A stretch of 64,000 bases of DNA from an uncultured Lachnospiraceae bacterium (GTDB lineage Bacteria > Bacillota_A > Clostridia > Lachnospirales > Lachnospiraceae), in the NCBI GenBank assembly GCA_947564305.1, contig CANOBT010000010.1, positions 1 to 64,000 on the forward strand, written 5' to 3'. The translations under genes were made by a program, and so were the position numbers. Positions within the stretch are counted from its first letter, which is position 1. Each line of letters begins with the position of its first letter. Positions 25,574 to 35,531 of this stretch are shown in pieces. The notes below the pieces were generated by a model that saw nothing but the letters and a program-made list of their open reading frames with translations, was not told the DNA's origin and searched no databases.

Positions 25574-27880
25574 ATGGCAGGGACAAAAGAATATGAATTA
25601 TTAAATAAGAATCTGGGGATGGTTGATGGCCATGCAGTGATGAATCCTGATGATTATCAAGACCCTGATGCTTTATATCGGACGATGATCAACCGGATTC
25701 GAAAATATCATCCGTCTGCTGATATCTCTTTGATTGATAAAGCGTATAAGCTGGCGAAGGAAGCACACAAGGACCAGGTGCGTAAATCCGGGGAGCCTTA
25801 TTTGATTCATCCACTGTGGGTGGGAATCATCCTGGCGAATCTGGAGATGGATAAGGAAACAATTGTAGCAGGGATGCTCCATGATGTTGTGGAAGATACG
25901 GACGTGACGATAGAAGATATTTCCCGGGAATTTGGGGAAGAGGTCGCTCTGTTGGTCGATGGTGTGACGAAGCTTGGACAGTTAAGCTATTCTAAGGACA
26001 AATTGGAGATTCAGGCAGAGAATCTGCGTAAGATGTTTTTGGCAATGGCAAAGGATATTCGGGTTATCATCATTAAGCTGGCAGACCGTCTGCACAATAT
26101 GCGGACCCTGGAATTTATGATTCCTGAGAAGCAGAAGGAAAAAGCCAGGGAGACGATGGACATCTATGCGCCAATTGCGCAGCGGCTCGGTATTTCCAAG
26201 ATTAAGATAGAACTGGATGATCTCTCATTGAAGTATTACCAGCCGGATGTTTATATTCAGCTTGTCAAGGATTTAAATGAGCGCAAGATGCAGCGGGAAG
26301 AGTTTGTGCAGGAGATTGTTAAAGAGGTCTCCCAACATATGGAGAACGCTCATATTGAGGCAAAGGTATATGGGCGCGTGAAGCATTTTTTCAGCATCTA
26401 TAAGAAGATGGTGAATCAGAATAAGACACTCAATCAGGTGTTTGATATCTTTGCAGTGCGTATTATTGTAAATTCGGTGAAGGACTGCTATGGTGCTCTG
26501 GGGGTAATCCATGAGATGTATACACCAATTCCGGGGCGCTTCAAAGATTATATTGCAATGCCCAAGGCAAATATGTATCAGTCTCTGCACTCTACGCTGA
26601 TGGGGCCCTCCGGGCAGCCCTTTGAAATCCAGATTCGGACAGAGGAAATGCATAAGACAGCAGAATATGGAATCGCAGCTCATTGGAAATATAAAGAAAG
26701 CGGAGATTCCACAAAGAGCCTAAAAACCCAGGAAGAAGAGAAGTTAAGTTGGCTGCGCCAGATTTTGGAGTGGCAGCGGGATATGTCGGATAACCGGGAA
26801 TTTTTGAGCCTGTTGAAAGGCGATTTAGATTTATTTGCGGAGGATGTCTACTGCTTTACGCCCAATGGTGATGTGAAAAGCCTGCCAAATGGTTCTACTC
26901 CTGTGGATTTTGCGTATGCAATCCACAGTGCGGTTGGGAATAAGATGGTAGGAGCCAGGGTTAATGGAAAACTGGTGAATATTGATTATAAAGTCCAAAA
27001 TGGAGACCGTATTGAGGTACTGACCTCTCAGAATTCAAAGGGGCCCAGCCGGGACTGGCTCAATATTGTGAAGAGTCCACAGGCGAAATCAAAGATTAAC
27101 CAATGGTTTAAACGAGAATTCAAGGAAGAGAATATTATACGAGGACGGGAACTGATTGCTTCTTACTGCCGGACAAAGTCTATTAATCTGACAGATGTAC
27201 TGAAGCCAAAATATCAGCAGGCTGTGCAGAAAAAATATGGATTTCGCGATTGGGATGCGGTCCTTGCGGCGGTTGGTCACGGAGGGCTGAAGGAAGGACA
27301 GGTTGTCAACCGTCTTCAGGAGGAATACGAGAAGGAACACAGAAGAGAAATCACGGAAGAACTGATGATGGGGAGGCTTTCTGAGGCCGGGACACAGAAA
27401 GTACATGTGGCAAAGTCAAAGAGCGGGGTCATTGTCAAAGGGATTTCTGATTTGGCAGTACGTTTCCCAAGATGCTGTAATCCGGTGCCCGGGGACGAAA
27501 TTGTAGGATTTGTCACTCGTGGAAAGGGAATGACTATCCATCGTACGGATTGCGTGAATATGCTTCACCTTTCCGATACAGAGAGGGAGCGCTTGATTGA
27601 TGTAGAGTGGGGAGAGCCGCCAGAGGAAGAAAAAGGCGGACAGTATCTTGCAGAACTGAAGATTTATGCAGATGATCGTCAGGGACTTTTGATGGAGATT
27701 TCTAAAATCTTTAATGAAGGAAAAATGGATGTGAAATCCATGAATGTGCGGACAAACAAAAAAGGAACTGCGACCTTTGACATGGGATTTATCGTGCATG
27801 GCAGAGAGGAACTGGAAAAGGTAATTGAAAAAATACGTCAGATTGAAAGTGTGATAGATATCGAAAGGACGGCAGGATAA
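25574..27880 (+). CDS. relA: bifunctional (p)ppGpp synthetase/hydrolase Rel
   Basis: 768 aa. Domains in order: HD hydrolase (about 60-200) with LIHPLWVG and AGMLHDVVEDTD (His103-Asp104); RelA/SpoT synthetase (about 255-370) with DIFAVRIIV and GRFKDYIAMPKANMYQSLHS; TGS (about 420-480) with VYCFTPNGDVKSLPNGSTPV; a zinc-finger-like segment with RCCNPVPGDEIVGF; ACT (about 690-765). Both catalytic halves look intact, so it can make and destroy the alarmone. It lowers GTP, connecting to purF/purB/purA control. The GGGGG before ATG 25574 is a weak ribosome binding site. Confidence 0.95.
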   Translation: MAGTKEYELLNKNLGMVDGHAVMNPDDYQDPDALYRTMINRIRKYHPSADISLIDKAYKLAKEAHKDQVRKSGEPYLIHPLWVGIILANLEMDKETIVAGMLHDVVEDTDVTIEDISREFGEEVALLVDGVTKLGQLSYSKDKLEIQAENLRKMFLAMAKDIRVIIIKLADRLHNMRTLEFMIPEKQKEKARETMDIYAPIAQRLGISKIKIELDDLSLKYYQPDVYIQLVKDLNERKMQREEFVQEIVKEVSQHMENAHIEAKVYGRVKHFFSIYKKMVNQNKTLNQVFDIFAVRIIVNSVKDCYGALGVIHEMYTPIPGRFKDYIAMPKANMYQSLHSTLMGPSGQPFEIQIRTEEMHKTAEYGIAAHWKYKESGDSTKSLKTQEEEKLSWLRQILEWQRDMSDNREFLSLLKGDLDLFAEDVYCFTPNGDVKSLPNGSTPVDFAYAIHSAVGNKMVGARVNGKLVNIDYKVQNGDRIEVLTSQNSKGPSRDWLNIVKSPQAKSKINQWFKREFKEENIIRGRELIASYCRTKSINLTDVLKPKYQQAVQKKYGFRDWDAVLAAVGHGGLKEGQVVNRLQEEYEKEHRREITEELMMGRLSEAGTQKVHVAKSKSGVIVKGISDLAVRFPRCCNPVPGDEIVGFVTRGKGMTIHRTDCVNMLHLSDTERERLIDVEWGEPPEEEKGGQYLAELKIYADDRQGLLMEISKIFNEGKMDVKSMNVRTNKKGTATFDMGFIVHGREELEKVIEKIRQIESVIDIERTAG

Positions 27881-27950
27881 ACAGAGTGAAGCCGACAACA
27901 AATTGATGCACTGATTAACACAAATATATGATGACAGGCAGGGATGATGA

Positions 27951-28571
27951 ATGAATATTGAGACATTTGTAATTGGAATGATTGAGACAAATTGTTATCT
28001 TGTGAGCAATCCGGATACAAAAGAATGTGTGATTATAGATCCGGCGCTCTATTCTGCAGACTTGACCGCTCATATCCGAAGTGAAGGGCTGTCTGTGCGG
28101 GCTATTCTTCTGACGCATGGACATTTCGATCATATTATGGGGATTGACGGTTTTTTAAAAGAATTTAAGGTGCCGGTGTATGCACACCGGGAGGAAGCAG
28201 TACTTCTGAACAATGCAGCTTACAATGCATCATCGAATTATGGAGAAGCATATACGTATTCCGGAGCTTCTTATGTGGAAGACGGGCAGATACTGGAGCT
28301 TGCGGGAATAGAATTTCAAGTCTTTCATACCCCGGGGCATACGATTGGCGGATGCTGCTACTATGTAGCGCAGGAAAAGGTTCTTTTTAGTGGAGACACG
28401 CTGTTCCGGTTGGATGTGGGAAGGTCGGATCTTGCAACCGGCAATGGAAGGCAGCTTATAGATTCTATTCGGAAGAAGCTCTTGGTCCTGCCGGAGGACA
28501 CGGTTGTTTATCCTGGTCATATGGAACATACGACGATAGGGGATGAGAAGCGCCGCAACCCGTATCTGTAA
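27951..28571 (+). CDS. metallo-beta-lactamase fold hydrolase (glyoxalase II-like)
   Basis: 206 aa, a compact MBL-fold enzyme. The zinc motif is LTHGHFDHIMG (about 56-66: H-x-H-x-D-H), with downstream ligands in HTPGHTIGG (about 125-133), SGDTLF (about 147-152) and PGHMEHTT near the C-terminus. The family includes hydroxyacylglutathione hydrolase, but many gut Firmicutes members have unknown thioester substrates. It is 70 bp after relA and 24 bp before hemZ, and this rel-MBL-hemZ order is common in Lachnospiraceae. Confidence 0.88.
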   Translation: MNIETFVIGMIETNCYLVSNPDTKECVIIDPALYSADLTAHIRSEGLSVRAILLTHGHFDHIMGIDGFLKEFKVPVYAHREEAVLLNNAAYNASSNYGEAYTYSGASYVEDGQILELAGIEFQVFHTPGHTIGGCCYYVAQEKVLFSGDTLFRLDVGRSDLATGNGRQLIDSIRKKLLVLPEDTVVYPGHMEHTTIGDEKRRNPYL

Positions 28572-28595
28572 TTACGGTGTGGAGATGAAATATTT

Positions 28596-30035
28596 ATGAT
28601 TACACTTTCATGCAGAGAAACTTTCTATACTTATAATTTGTATCATATCGTAAAAGCCTTTTTTCCAGAATCGGAAATCAGGCAGACAGTGGAAAAAGAG
28701 CAGGAACTTCTTGTGAAACTTGTGTTAGACGAGGGTTCTTGTTTTTCTGTTCCGAAAGATATGGAGAAGACGCTGGCGAGCCGGGATGAACAGAAGAAGT
28801 GGGTGACCAGTCTCGTATATGACTGGCTGTCTGTATACACAGGAAAACATCTGTCGTGGGGGATGCTGACCGGAGTGAGACCAACCAAATTGGCTATGAG
28901 AATGCTCGATGATGGAAAGGATATAGAGACTGCTGCTGCTTATATGAAAAAAGAGTATAAAGTCACCGAGGAAAAGGCAATGCTGGCATCTCAGATTGCC
29001 GGCCGGGAGCAGGCACTTCTTTCTTCATTGGATTATCAAAATGGGTTCAGTCTATATGTGGGAATTCCATTTTGTCCAAGCATTTGTTCTTATTGTTCTT
29101 TTGGATCTTCACTGGCAGAATTGTGGCAAGACCGGATGGAGGAATATCTGGACGCATTGTTTCAAGAAATTCGGGCGATTGGCAGGATGACAGCAGGAAA
29201 AAAACTGGATACGGTATATATCGGCGGCGGGACACCGATTATACTGGAGGCAGAACAGTTGGAACGGCTCTTGTCTCTTATTGATGAGATGTCAGGGGAG
29301 CATCCTTTGGAATATACGGTAGAGGCAGGACGTCCAGATTGTATTACGAGGGATAAATTAGAAGTTCTAAAACAACATCCGGTTACTCGTATTTCTGTGA
29401 ACCCACAGACAATGCAGCAGAAGACTTTAGGACTTATCGGCCGGAGACATTCGGTGCAGGATGTAAAAGAAACGTTTTATCTGGCAAGGAAGCTTGGATT
29501 TGATAATATTAATATGGATCTGATAGCCGGTCTGCCCGGCGAGACTGCATTGGATATGCAGGATACGCTGAAACAAATCGAGGAATTGAAGCCGGACAGC
29601 CTTACTGTTCATTCTCTCGCGATTAAGCGGGCGGCAAGAATGGGACAGGAGTGGGAACACAGGAAAGTAATCACACCTTGCAAAGAGATTTCACAGATGG
29701 TGGAGGACAGTGCAGCATCCGCGAAACGGATGGGGCTTGTACCTTATTATCTATACAGGCAGAAAAATATCGCAGGAAATTTTGAAAATGTGGGTTATGC
29801 AAAGGTTGACAAAGCCGGAATTTACAATATACTTATTATGGAGGAAAAGCAGACGATATTAGCGGCAGGTGCAGGGACGACGACGAAGATTGTGCTGCCA
29901 GAGAAAATTCGTATGGAGAATGGAAAAGAAACGAATCTGCTTCGGATTGAAAATGTAAAAGACGTTACGGAATATCTTGCCCGTATCGATGAGATGATTG
30001 AACGCAAGATGACTGCATGGCAGTCTGTCTTATAA
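28596..30035 (+). CDS. hemZ: coproporphyrinogen dehydrogenase HemZ-like radical SAM protein
   Basis: 479 aa. A HemZ-type N-terminal domain (about 1-145) with LTGVRPTKLAM precedes the radical SAM core. The cluster motif is FCPSICSYCSF, Cys160, 164 and 167. Further motifs: TVYIGGGTPIILEAEQ, EAGRPDCI, RISVNPQTM and DLIAGLPGET. In Bacillus HemZ is described as an oxygen-independent coproporphyrinogen oxidase, but in this heme-poor lineage the true substrate is uncertain. hisS begins 49 bp later. Confidence 0.87.
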   Translation: MITLSCRETFYTYNLYHIVKAFFPESEIRQTVEKEQELLVKLVLDEGSCFSVPKDMEKTLASRDEQKKWVTSLVYDWLSVYTGKHLSWGMLTGVRPTKLAMRMLDDGKDIETAAAYMKKEYKVTEEKAMLASQIAGREQALLSSLDYQNGFSLYVGIPFCPSICSYCSFGSSLAELWQDRMEEYLDALFQEIRAIGRMTAGKKLDTVYIGGGTPIILEAEQLERLLSLIDEMSGEHPLEYTVEAGRPDCITRDKLEVLKQHPVTRISVNPQTMQQKTLGLIGRRHSVQDVKETFYLARKLGFDNINMDLIAGLPGETALDMQDTLKQIEELKPDSLTVHSLAIKRAARMGQEWEHRKVITPCKEISQMVEDSAASAKRMGLVPYYLYRQKNIAGNFENVGYAKVDKAGIYNILIMEEKQTILAAGAGTTTKIVLPEKIRMENGKETNLLRIENVKDVTEYLARIDEMIERKMTAWQSVL

Positions 30036-30084
30036 TACTATAGGAAATGTGTTTCCATTTTTATAGAAGAAAGGAAGAGAGTAT

Positions 30085-31347
30085 ATGGCATTGAAGAAAA
30101 AACCTGTTACCGGAATGAAAGACATGCTTCCGGAAGAGATGGAAATCCGGGATTATTGTGTGGGACTGATTAAAGACACCTACAAATCTTTTGGTTTCTG
30201 CTCCATCGAGACACCCTGTGTGGAACATATTGAAAACTTATGCAGTAAACAGGGCGGAGATAATGAGAAATTAATCTTTAAAATTTTGAAGCGCGGAGAA
30301 AAGCTGAAGGTAGAAGAGGCAAAAGAGGAAAGTGACCTGGTAGATGGCGGGCTGCGTTACGATTTGACAGTTCCACTTTCCCGTTATTATGCGAATCACG
30401 CAAATGAGCTGCCCTCTCCCTTTAAGGCATTGCAGATGGGCAATGTATGGCGTGCAGACAGGCCTCAGAGGGGACGCTTCCGTCAGTTTATGCAGTGTGA
30501 CATTGATATTTTGGGGGAGGCTTCGAATCTTGCTGAGATGGAACTGATTCTGGCAACGACCACATTGCTTGGGAAACTGGATTTTCATAATTTTACCATT
30601 CGCATCAATGACCGTCGTTTCTTAAAGGCAATGGCGGCATACAGTGGTTTTGAAGAGAAAGATTATGATAAAATATTTATTACTCTGGATAAAATGGATA
30701 AGATAGGGCTGGACGGTATTCGAGCGGAATTAGAGGAAAATGGTTATGCGAAAGAATCGGTGGAAAAATATCTGCAAATATTTGAAGAGATTACGAACGA
30801 TGTGGAAGGTGTACGCTGGTGCGGCAAAAAATTGGAAGGTTATCTCCCGGCGGACGCGTCCGTCTCGTTGGAAACGATCATGACGGGAGTGGAAAGCGCA
30901 AAGGAGGCTGATTTTAAGATTTGCTTTGATCCCACTCTGGTTCGCGGCATGTCTTATTATACAGGGACGATTTTTGAAATTTCCATGGATGAGTTTGGTG
31001 GTTCTGTAGGCGGCGGCGGCAGATATGATGAGATGATTGGAAAATTCACAGGTCAGGATACCCCGGCAGTTGGGTTTTCCATTGGATTTGAACGGATTGT
31101 CATGCTCCTGCTTGAGCGCGGATATCAGATTCCATCCGGACGTGCGAAGAAAGCCTATCTTCTGGAAAAGAATCTTCCGAATGAGAAGGTTCAGGAAACA
31201 TTAAATCAGGCAAAGGCTGACCGTGCTGCGGGGGTGCAGGTGATGGTGGCTAATATGAAGAAAAATAAAAAGTTCCAGAAGGAACAGTTGATACAGCAGG
31301 GTTATCACGAAATTACAGAAGTGTATTGCAGAAAGGCAGGAGAATGA
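30085..31347 (+). CDS. hisS: histidine--tRNA ligase
   Basis: 420 aa class II synthetase. Motif 2 region reads GNVWRADRPQRGRFRQFMQ (about 114-132), and the histidine-binding signature is LVRGMSYYTGTIFEI (about 289-303), followed by GGGGRYDEMIG. The C-terminal HGTP anticodon-binding domain is present (RAKKAYLLEKN onward). Start ATG 30085 has AAGGAAGAG upstream. aspS begins 2 bp after its stop, so they are translationally coupled; no T-box leader is visible ahead of the pair. Confidence 0.95.
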   Translation: MALKKKPVTGMKDMLPEEMEIRDYCVGLIKDTYKSFGFCSIETPCVEHIENLCSKQGGDNEKLIFKILKRGEKLKVEEAKEESDLVDGGLRYDLTVPLSRYYANHANELPSPFKALQMGNVWRADRPQRGRFRQFMQCDIDILGEASNLAEMELILATTTLLGKLDFHNFTIRINDRRFLKAMAAYSGFEEKDYDKIFITLDKMDKIGLDGIRAELEENGYAKESVEKYLQIFEEITNDVEGVRWCGKKLEGYLPADASVSLETIMTGVESAKEADFKICFDPTLVRGMSYYTGTIFEISMDEFGGSVGGGGRYDEMIGKFTGQDTPAVGFSIGFERIVMLLLERGYQIPSGRAKKAYLLEKNLPNEKVQETLNQAKADRAAGVQVMVANMKKNKKFQKEQLIQQGYHEITEVYCRKAGE

Positions 31348-31349
31348 TT

Positions 31350-33152
31350 ATGGCAGAGTCTATGAGAGGCTTACACCGCACCCATCGCTGCGGTGAACTT
31401 TCGGTGGAGAATATCGGAGAACAGGTTACCGTTATGGGATGGGTTCAGAAGAACAGAAATAAGGGTGGACTTGTCTTTGTGGATGTGAGAGACCGTTCCG
31501 GTATTATTCAGGTTGTTTTTGAGGAAGGACAGGCGGAGACAGAGTTGATTGAAAAGGCGGCCGGACTGCGTTCTGAATATGTGGTTGCAGTTGTGGGAGA
31601 TGTAAAAAAGCGTTCCGGCGCGGTCAATCCCAACATAGCTACCGGGGAAATCGAGGTCATTCCGAAAGAACTGCGTATTCTTTCGGAGTCTGCGACTCCT
31701 CCGTTTCCGATTGAGGAAAATTCCAAGACAAAAGAGGAATTGCGCTTGAAATACCGTTATTTGGATTTGAGAAGACCGGATTTGCAAAAGAATCTCATGA
31801 TGCGAAGCAAGGTGGCGACATTGACGCGTCAGTTCTTGGCAGAGGAGGGATTTTTAGAGATTGAGACACCAATTTTAGGCAAGAGTACGCCGGAAGGGGC
31901 GAGAGATTATCTGGTTCCAAGCCGTATCCATCCGGGCAGCTTCTATGGTCTGCCGCAGTCTCCACAGCTTTTTAAACAGCTTTTAATGTGCTCTGGTTAT
32001 GACCGTTATTTCCAGATTGCAAAGTGTTTCCGGGATGAGGACCTGCGTGCGGACAGACAGCCGGAGTTTACTCAGATTGATATGGAGCTTTCTTTTGTAG
32101 ATGTGGATGACGTAATTGATATCAACGAGCGTTTGATTGCCAAGCTGTTCCGGGAGGTATTGAATGTAGAGGTTCCGCTGCCGATTCCAAGAATGTCCTG
32201 GCAGGAGGCGATGGACCGTTACGGTTCCGATAAGCCGGATACCCGTTTTGGAATGGAACTGGTGAATGTGACAGAGGTTGTAAAGGACTTTGAATTTGTT
32301 GTGTTCAAAGGGGCTGTTGAAAACGGTGGGACGGTCCGTGGAATCAATGCCAAGGGACAGGGAAGCATGCCAAGGAAGAAAATTGATAAACTGGTAAGCT
32401 TTGCAAAGGACTATGGTGCAAAGGGACTGGCTTATATTGCGATACAGGAAGATGGCAGTGCAAAATCTTCTTTCGCGAAGTTTATGACCGAGGAACAGAT
32501 GAAGAGCCTGATTGCAGCAATGTCAGGAGAAGCCGGTGATCTTCTGTTATTTGCGGCAGATAAAAACAAAGTTGTATGGGATGTGCTTGGTGCGCTTCGT
32601 GTGGAGCTTGCCAAGCAAATGGAGCTTTTGGATAAAAATGAGTATAAATTCCTTTGGATTACAGAGTTCCCGCTGTTGGAATGGAGCGAGGAGCAGGGAC
32701 GCTATACGGCGATGCATCATCCATTTACTATGCCTATGGAAGAAGACCTGCCATTTATAGATTCTGATCCGGGAAGGGTTCGTGCCAAAGCATATGACAT
32801 TACGTTAAATGGAAATGAAGTGGGCGGAGGAAGCATCCGTATTTTTCAGGATGACATTCAAGAGAAAATGTTTGAGGTGCTTGGATTTACAAAGGAGCAG
32901 GCTTACAGCCAGTTTGGCTTTTTATTGGATGCGTTTAAGTATGGTGTACCGCCTCACGCAGGATTGGCCTATGGATTGGACCGCCTGGTGATGCTGATGG
33001 CAAAAGAAGACAGCATCCGGGATGTGATCGCATTCCCTAAGATTAAGGATGCTTCCTGCCTGATGACGGACGCTCCAGGAGTTGTGGATGAAAAACAGCT
33101 TCATGAATTAGGATTGGAATTACATGCCGAAGAGAATACTTCCGACGAGTAA
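31350..33152 (+). CDS. aspS: aspartate--tRNA ligase
   Basis: 600 aa class II synthetase of bacterial type. An N-terminal OB anticodon-binding domain (about 12-110; VMGWVQKNRNKGGLVFVDVR) precedes the catalytic core with the bacterial GAD insertion (about 290-420). Motif 2 is FRDEDLRADRQPEFTQID, motif 3 GLAYGLDRLVMLM. I choose ATG 31350 (MAESMRG) because AGGAG lies 7 nt upstream; ATG 31344 would be 1 nt away. It overlaps no gene but follows the hisS stop directly. Confidence 0.95.
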   Translation: MAESMRGLHRTHRCGELSVENIGEQVTVMGWVQKNRNKGGLVFVDVRDRSGIIQVVFEEGQAETELIEKAAGLRSEYVVAVVGDVKKRSGAVNPNIATGEIEVIPKELRILSESATPPFPIEENSKTKEELRLKYRYLDLRRPDLQKNLMMRSKVATLTRQFLAEEGFLEIETPILGKSTPEGARDYLVPSRIHPGSFYGLPQSPQLFKQLLMCSGYDRYFQIAKCFRDEDLRADRQPEFTQIDMELSFVDVDDVIDINERLIAKLFREVLNVEVPLPIPRMSWQEAMDRYGSDKPDTRFGMELVNVTEVVKDFEFVVFKGAVENGGTVRGINAKGQGSMPRKKIDKLVSFAKDYGAKGLAYIAIQEDGSAKSSFAKFMTEEQMKSLIAAMSGEAGDLLLFAADKNKVVWDVLGALRVELAKQMELLDKNEYKFLWITEFPLLEWSEEQGRYTAMHHPFTMPMEEDLPFIDSDPGRVRAKAYDITLNGNEVGGGSIRIFQDDIQEKMFEVLGFTKEQAYSQFGFLLDAFKYGVPPHAGLAYGLDRLVMLMAKEDSIRDVIAFPKIKDASCLMTDAPGVVDEKQLHELGLELHAEENTSDE

Positions 33153-33222
33153 CTGTATCATATAAAAATATTCTGTTAAAATAAATAAGGATTATGCATT
33201 TATATTTTGTACAAATTATAGG

Positions 33223-33252
33223 TTGACTTGATAGAAGGTGAAGTGGTAAACT
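33223..33252 (+). promoter_or_regulatory. probable promoter of the nrdD operon
   Basis: TTGACT (33223-33228), 18-bp spacer, TAAACT (33247-33252). A dyad GTGGTAA/TTACCAC overlaps the -10 box (33244-33267) and could be an operator. No NrdR-box pair was found. Confidence 0.5.
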
Positions 33253-33344
33253 TTTAGTTACCACCCACTTTATCTTGTGGAATATGTCTGATTACACATA
33301 CAAAATATAGAGGGCGAATGGACATAAGATACCGTATGGCAAGA

Positions 33345-33401
33345 GATGCGGGTAAGCAGGCAATCAATTTGCGAAGCAGATTGGTTACAAATGGCAGGAG
33401 G
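33345..33401 (+). promoter_or_regulatory. conserved purine/deoxynucleotide leader element, copy 2 (nrdD)
   Basis: Box GGTAAGCAGGCA starts at 33351. Stem AATCAAT (33362-33368) pairs with ATTGGTT (33380-33386), one wobble, with the 11-nt loop TTGCGAAGCAG. TACAAATGGC leads into AGGAGG (33396-33401), 7 nt before ATG 33409. Confidence 0.65.
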
Positions 33402-33408
33402 TTAATAT

Positions 33409-35529
33409 ATGGTCAGTGTAATAAAAAAAGATGGCACCAGAGAAGACTTTAATGTACAGAAGGTGGTTGTGGCAGTGAATAAATCTGCGTACAGGGCATT
33501 GGTGACATTTACGGAAGAGGAGTTGGATTTTATCTGCAGATTCGTAGAGGAACGTGTGAAGAAGATGCATGTTACGGAGATTCGGATTGCGGAGATGCAT
33601 AATGTGGTAGAGAGTGCGCTCGAAGCAGTGAATCCGGCGGTTGCGAAGAGCTATAAGGATTACCGGAATTACAAGCAGGATTTTGTACAGATGCTGGATG
33701 AAGTGTATAAAAAGAGCCAGTCTATCATGTATATAGGAGATAAGGAAAACAGTAATACGGACAGTGCACTGGTGTCTACCAAGCGTAGTCTGATTTTTAA
33801 TGAGCTGAATAAGGAATTGTATAAAAAATTCTTTTTAACAGTGGAGGAGATTCAGGCAATCCGGGACGGTTATATTTATATCCATGACATGTCTGCAAGG
33901 CGGGATACGATGAACTGCTGTCTGTTTGATGTGCAGAGTGTATTAAGCGGCGGATTTGAGATGGGGAATCTCTGGTATAATGAGCCGAAGACACTGGATA
34001 CGGCGTTTGATGTGATTGGGGATATTGTTTTGAGCGCGGCGAGCCAGCAGTACGGTGGCTTTACGGTGCCAAGTGTGGACGAAATCCTGGAGCCATACGC
34101 AGAAAAATCTCACAAGCGTCTGCTTCAAAAATATAGAGATTTGGGGCTTGACGAGGAAAAAGTCCAGGAAGTGGCATGGAAGGACTTGGAGAAAGAGATG
34201 GAGCAGGGTTTCCAGGGATGGGAGTATAAGTTCAATTCCGTATCTTCCAGCCGGGGGGATTATCCTTTTATTACTGTGACCGCAGGGACACGTACCAGTG
34301 AATATGGGAAGCTTGTGACGAAGACAATGTTGGAAGTACGCAAGAAGGGACAGGGCAAGGTAGGCCACAAAAAGCCGGTACTGTTTCCGAAGATTGTGTT
34401 CCTGTATGATGAAAACCTGCACGGCCCTGGTGGCCCGTTGGAGGATGTATTTGAGGCAGGGATTGAATGTTCCAGCAAGACGATGTATCCGGATTGGCTG
34501 AGTCTGACCGGAGAAGGCTATGTGCCGAGTATGTACAAAAAGTACGGTAAGATTATCAGCCCTATGGGCTGCCGGGCATTTTTATCTCCATGGTACGAGC
34601 GGGGCGGCATTGAGCCGGCAGACGAGGAGGATACCCCAGTTTTTGTGGGAAGATTTAACATCGGTGCAATCAGCCTGCATCTTCCGATGATTCTGGCGAA
34701 ATCCAGGCAGGAAAGCAGGCCTTTCCATGAGGAGCTGGATTATTATCTGAACTTGATCCGCAAGCTCCACCAGAGAACTTATGACTATCTGGGAGAGATG
34801 AAAGCGTCTACGAATCCGCTGGCTTATTGCGAAGGCGGATTTTACGGCGGACATCTGGGATTATATGATAAAATTAAGCCGCTGCTGAAATCAGCTACCG
34901 CATCTTTTGGAATCACGGCATTGAATGAGCTGCAGCAGCTCTATAATAAGAAATCAATTGCAGAGGATGGGGAATTCGCGTTGGAAACCTTGCAGTATAT
35001 CAATGACCGTATCAATGAATTTAAGAAAGAGGACGGACATCTTTATGCGATTTACGGGACTCCGGCGGAGAACCTGTGCGGCGTGCAGGTGCATCAGTTC
35101 CGGAAGAAATATGGAATTATAGAAAATGTATCTGACCGCGAGTATGTGAGCAACAGCTTTCATTGTCATGTGAGCGAGGAAATTACTCCAATTGAAAAGC
35201 AGAATCTGGAAGGACGTTTCTGGAATCTGAGCAATGGCGGAAAGATTCAGTATGTAAAATATCCGGTCAGCTACAATAAAGAGGCAATCCGGGCACTGGT
35301 CAGGAGAGCGATGAGAAAGGGATATTATGAAGGTGTAAATCTGTCCTTGTCTTATTGTGATGACTGTGGTCATGAGGAATTGAATATGGATGTGTGTCCG
35401 GTATGCGGCAGCAAGAATCTGACGAAGATTGACAGGATGAATGGGTATCTGTCCTACTCACGGGTAAAGGGTGATACCAGACTCAATGATGCCAAGATGG
35501 CAGAAATCGCAGAAAGGAAAAGTATGTAA
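33409..35529 (+). CDS. nrdD: anaerobic ribonucleoside-triphosphate reductase NrdD (class III)
   Basis: 706 aa. It reduces ribonucleoside triphosphates to deoxynucleotides by glycyl-radical chemistry under strict anoxia. An N-terminal ATP-cone (about 1-95; VIKKDGTREDFNVQKV) senses ATP/dATP. Active-site cysteines lie in MNCCLFDVQ and PMGCRAFLSPW. Near the C-terminus are the four-cysteine zinc site CDDCGHEELNMDVCPVCGS and the radical glycine in RMNGYLSYSRVKG (about Gly679). nrdG follows after 2 bp. A copy of the conserved leader element precedes the start. Confidence 0.96.
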   Translation: MVSVIKKDGTREDFNVQKVVVAVNKSAYRALVTFTEEELDFICRFVEERVKKMHVTEIRIAEMHNVVESALEAVNPAVAKSYKDYRNYKQDFVQMLDEVYKKSQSIMYIGDKENSNTDSALVSTKRSLIFNELNKELYKKFFLTVEEIQAIRDGYIYIHDMSARRDTMNCCLFDVQSVLSGGFEMGNLWYNEPKTLDTAFDVIGDIVLSAASQQYGGFTVPSVDEILEPYAEKSHKRLLQKYRDLGLDEEKVQEVAWKDLEKEMEQGFQGWEYKFNSVSSSRGDYPFITVTAGTRTSEYGKLVTKTMLEVRKKGQGKVGHKKPVLFPKIVFLYDENLHGPGGPLEDVFEAGIECSSKTMYPDWLSLTGEGYVPSMYKKYGKIISPMGCRAFLSPWYERGGIEPADEEDTPVFVGRFNIGAISLHLPMILAKSRQESRPFHEELDYYLNLIRKLHQRTYDYLGEMKASTNPLAYCEGGFYGGHLGLYDKIKPLLKSATASFGITALNELQQLYNKKSIAEDGEFALETLQYINDRINEFKKEDGHLYAIYGTPAENLCGVQVHQFRKKYGIIENVSDREYVSNSFHCHVSEEITPIEKQNLEGRFWNLSNGGKIQYVKYPVSYNKEAIRALVRRAMRKGYYEGVNLSLSYCDDCGHEELNMDVCPVCGSKNLTKIDRMNGYLSYSRVKGDTRLNDAKMAEIAERKSM

Positions 35530-35531
35530 CC

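Noticed and set aside
33153..33408. NrdR boxes upstream of nrdD
   Set aside because: No pair resembling ACACTATATATAGTGT-type sites found; only the GTGGTAA/TTACCAC dyad and the leader element.
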